Positions 62,311 through 64,000 of a stretch of DNA of 64,000 nt are shown piece after piece. The stretch covers positions 1 through 64,000 of the forward strand of contig DASZKZ010000021.1 of assembly GCA_035552595.1 (NCBI GenBank), written 5' to 3'. How positions within the stretch are numbered: position 1 is the stretch's first letter; every line of letters starts with the position of its first letter. The notes under the pieces were generated by a model. The model worked only from the letters and a program-made list of their open reading frames with translations, did no database searches and was not told the DNA's origin. Source of the DNA: Aeolococcus sp035552595. Its GTDB lineage: Bacteria > Chloroflexota > Dormibacteria > Aeolococcales > Aeolococcaceae. Position numbers and translations under genes: made by a program.

Positions 62311-64000
62311 TCAGCGTGGGCGTCGCCGTGCACCACGTCGCGGTGGTGCCGGACAGCGGCGCGGTGCTGCCCCAGGATCGCTATACATACTCGGTCCCCG
62401 CTGAGCTCGTCCCCCTGGCGGTCCCCGGGGCGCGCGTCATGGTGCCGTTCGGACGGCGCGAGGTGATCGGCTACGTCATCGCCGAGGACCACGCTCCCGC
62501 CGGTGTCGAGGCCCGTCCCATCAGCGCGGTGCTCGACGAACGTCCCATCCTCGACGCCCCTGCCCTGGAGCTGGCGCGGTGGCTGGCGGCGCGCTACTGC
62601 GCGCCACTCGGCGAGGTGATCCGCGCCATGCTTCCCAAGGGGGTGAGGACCGCTCGCCCCGGGGGTCGGAAGAGGGGCCCGCGGACCACGTCGGCCGCCG
62701 TCGATGCGGCGCGGGGCGCAACCTCCGACGTCGCCGAGATTCCCCCCGCGCTCACCGACGCCCAGCGCACCGCCGCGGGGCCGCTGCTGGCGGCGATCGA
62801 CTCGGCAACCCATCGCCGGGTACTGCTGCACGGCGTCACCGGCTCCGGCAAGACCGAGGTCTACCTGGTGGCCATCGCCGCCGCCCTGGCCGCGCGGCGC
62901 CAGGCCATCGTCATGGTCCCGGAGATCGCTCTCACACCGCAGACCATTCGTCGCTTCGCGGCACGCTTCCCGGGCCGGATCGCGGTGCTGCACTCCGCGC
63001 TCACCGAATCGGAGCGGGCCCAGCAGTGGCGGCGCATCCGCGACGGCGAGCTCGACGTGGTGGTGGGTTCGCGCAGCGCGGTGTTCGCGCCGCTGCCCCG
63101 GCTCGGCGTCATCGTCGTCGACGAGGAGGACGCCGCCGCCTACAAGCAGGATCGCATCCCCCGCTACCACGCCGTCGACACCGCGCTGGAACGCGGACGC
63201 CTCCAGGATGTGCCGGTGGTGCTGGGCAGTGCCACCCCGCGCGTGGAGACCTTCTATGCCGCGCACACCGGTGGGTTCGAGCTGGTCACGCTGGCCGCGC
63301 GGATCAGCGGCCGGCCACTGCCACCGATCGAGGTCGTCGATCTTCGCGAGGAGCTGCGCGCCGGCAACCGCAGCCCCATCTCTCTGGAGCTCGACCGTGC
63401 GTTGCGCGAGTGTCACGACGGCGACGGCCAGTCGATCCTCTTCCTCAACCGCCGCGGCACCGCCACGGTGGTGGTGTGCCGCACCTGCGGTGAGGCGCTC
63501 AGCTGCGACAGCTGCAGCGTGTCACTGGTGTACCACGCCCAGCGACGGCGCTGTGACTGCCACTACTGCGGGGCCTCCCGGCCGCTCCCGGAGTATTGCC
63601 CCAGCTGCGGATCGTCCGCCATCCGCGGCCTCGGCATGGGCACCGAGCGGCTCGAGGCCGAGGTGCACGAACGCTTTCCCAGCCTGCGCCTTCTGCGCAT
63701 GGATCGCGACACCACCGCCACCAGGGACGCCTACTTCACCATCTACGACCAATTCGCCAATCACGAGGCGGACTGCCTGATCGGAACCCAGATGGTGGCC
63801 AAGGGGTGGGACCTGGGCAACGTGCGCCTGGTGGGCATCGTCAACGCCGACGTGTCGCTGCACTTCCCCGACTACCGCAGCGGCGAATCGACCTTCTCGT
63901 TGCTCACCCAGGTGGCCGGGCGCGCCGGCCGCGGCGACGAGCCCGCCCGCGTCATCCTGCAGACCTACAGCCCCCAGCACTACGCGGTGCGCCACGCCAC
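62307..64000 (+). CDS. priA: primosomal helicase PriA, 3'-truncated by window end
   Basis: 564 residues visible. The N-terminal 3'-DNA-binding domain (VLPQDRYTYSVPAELVPLAVPGARVMVPFG, about 20-50) is followed by winged-helix and helicase lobes: Walker A HGVTGSGKTE (about residue 174), a motif II that reads DEED rather than the usual DEEH (about 271), LGSATPRVE (about 306), eight zinc-binding cysteines from CRTC to CPSC (about 392-435), and MVAKGWDLGNVRLVGI. PriA restarts stalled replication forks. GTG 62307 overlaps the coaB stop. The last part of the helicase lies beyond the window. Confidence 0.93.
   Translation, partial: MISVGVAVHHVAVVPDSGAVLPQDRYTYSVPAELVPLAVPGARVMVPFGRREVIGYVIAEDHAPAGVEARPISAVLDERPILDAPALELARWLAARYCAPLGEVIRAMLPKGVRTARPGGRKRGPRTTSAAVDAARGATSDVAEIPPALTDAQRTAAGPLLAAIDSATHRRVLLHGVTGSGKTEVYLVAIAAALAARRQAIVMVPEIALTPQTIRRFAARFPGRIAVLHSALTESERAQQWRRIRDGELDVVVGSRSAVFAPLPRLGVIVVDEEDAAAYKQDRIPRYHAVDTALERGRLQDVPVVLGSATPRVETFYAAHTGGFELVTLAARISGRPLPPIEVVDLREELRAGNRSPISLELDRALRECHDGDGQSILFLNRRGTATVVVCRTCGEALSCDSCSVSLVYHAQRRRCDCHYCGASRPLPEYCPSCGSSAIRGLGMGTERLEAEVHERFPSLRLLRMDRDTTATRDAYFTIYDQFANHEADCLIGTQMVAKGWDLGNVRLVGIVNADVSLHFPDYRSGESTFSLLTQVAGRAGRGDEPARVILQTYSPQHYAVRHA

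Overview
The window is a 64 kb piece of a high-GC bacterial chromosome. GTG starts are common, genes are tightly packed with many 4-nt GTGA or 1-nt TGATG overlaps, and a division and cell-wall (dcw) cluster headed by mraZ is present. No rRNA, tRNA, IS element, phage gene or CRISPR array was seen. The gene set (mraZ-type dcw cluster, nrdR, 2-oxoacid:ferredoxin oxidoreductase, three-part transhydrogenase, WYL, MarR and NrtR regulators, many apparently leaderless promoters) suggests a Terrabacteria lineage such as Chloroflexota, Dormibacterota or deep-branching Actinomycetota. This placement is inference; no phylogenetic marker was compared.

Layout. 1-4.1 kb: the 3' part of a surface protein built from DUF11 repeats, then a lipoprotein. 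4.1-9.2 kb: small metabolic and regulatory genes (NTF2-like, msrB, M20 peptidase, WYL regulator, DUF1345, and a divergent marR/yceI pair). 9.6-29 kb: mostly single genes (lhr helicase, hemolysin III-like protein, metallo-beta-lactamase hydrolases, GNAT, NrtR-like regulator, HtrA protease, PLD-like protein, lon, Nudix hydrolase, trpD, zinc-ribbon protein, rnhA). 29-36.6 kb, minus strand: a redox block of pntAA-pntAB-pntB followed by a GltD-like flavoprotein with ferredoxin clusters, korA and korB. 36.7-37.1 kb: RNase P RNA on the minus strand. 37.2-52.9 kb: mraZ-rsmH-ftsL-ftsI-mraY-murD-ftsW-murG-Mpl/murC-murB-ddl-hydrolase-murF-ftsQ, nearly all translationally coupled. 52.9-54.9 kb: divergent metF and an MDR alcohol dehydrogenase interrupt the cluster. 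55.2-64 kb: ftsA-ftsZ, nrdR, yggS, lspA, rluD-like, gmk, a CoaC-like flavoprotein, coaB and priA (cut by the window end).

How it works together. The dcw block makes lipid II and the divisome, with MraZ boxes just downstream of the mraZ promoter. Its Mur-ligase content is unusual: an Mpl-like ligase sits in the murC position, no murE is present, and the MurF-like ligase carries an N-terminal membrane domain. The redox block could link ferredoxin-dependent oxoacid metabolism to the NAD(P)H pools and the proton gradient.

Main points for a second look: (i) a marR/yceI control region whose two back-to-back -35 hexamers form one palindrome; (ii) about a dozen start codons preceded at 6-10 nt by a TANNNT hexamer, suggesting widespread leaderless transcription; (iii) a CoaC homologue separated from CoaB and lacking the family's catalytic Asn and Cys; (iv) the altered Mur-ligase set and a hydrolase embedded in the dcw cluster; (v) an in-frame, SepF-like extension upstream of ftsZ and a small upstream ORF before lspA.
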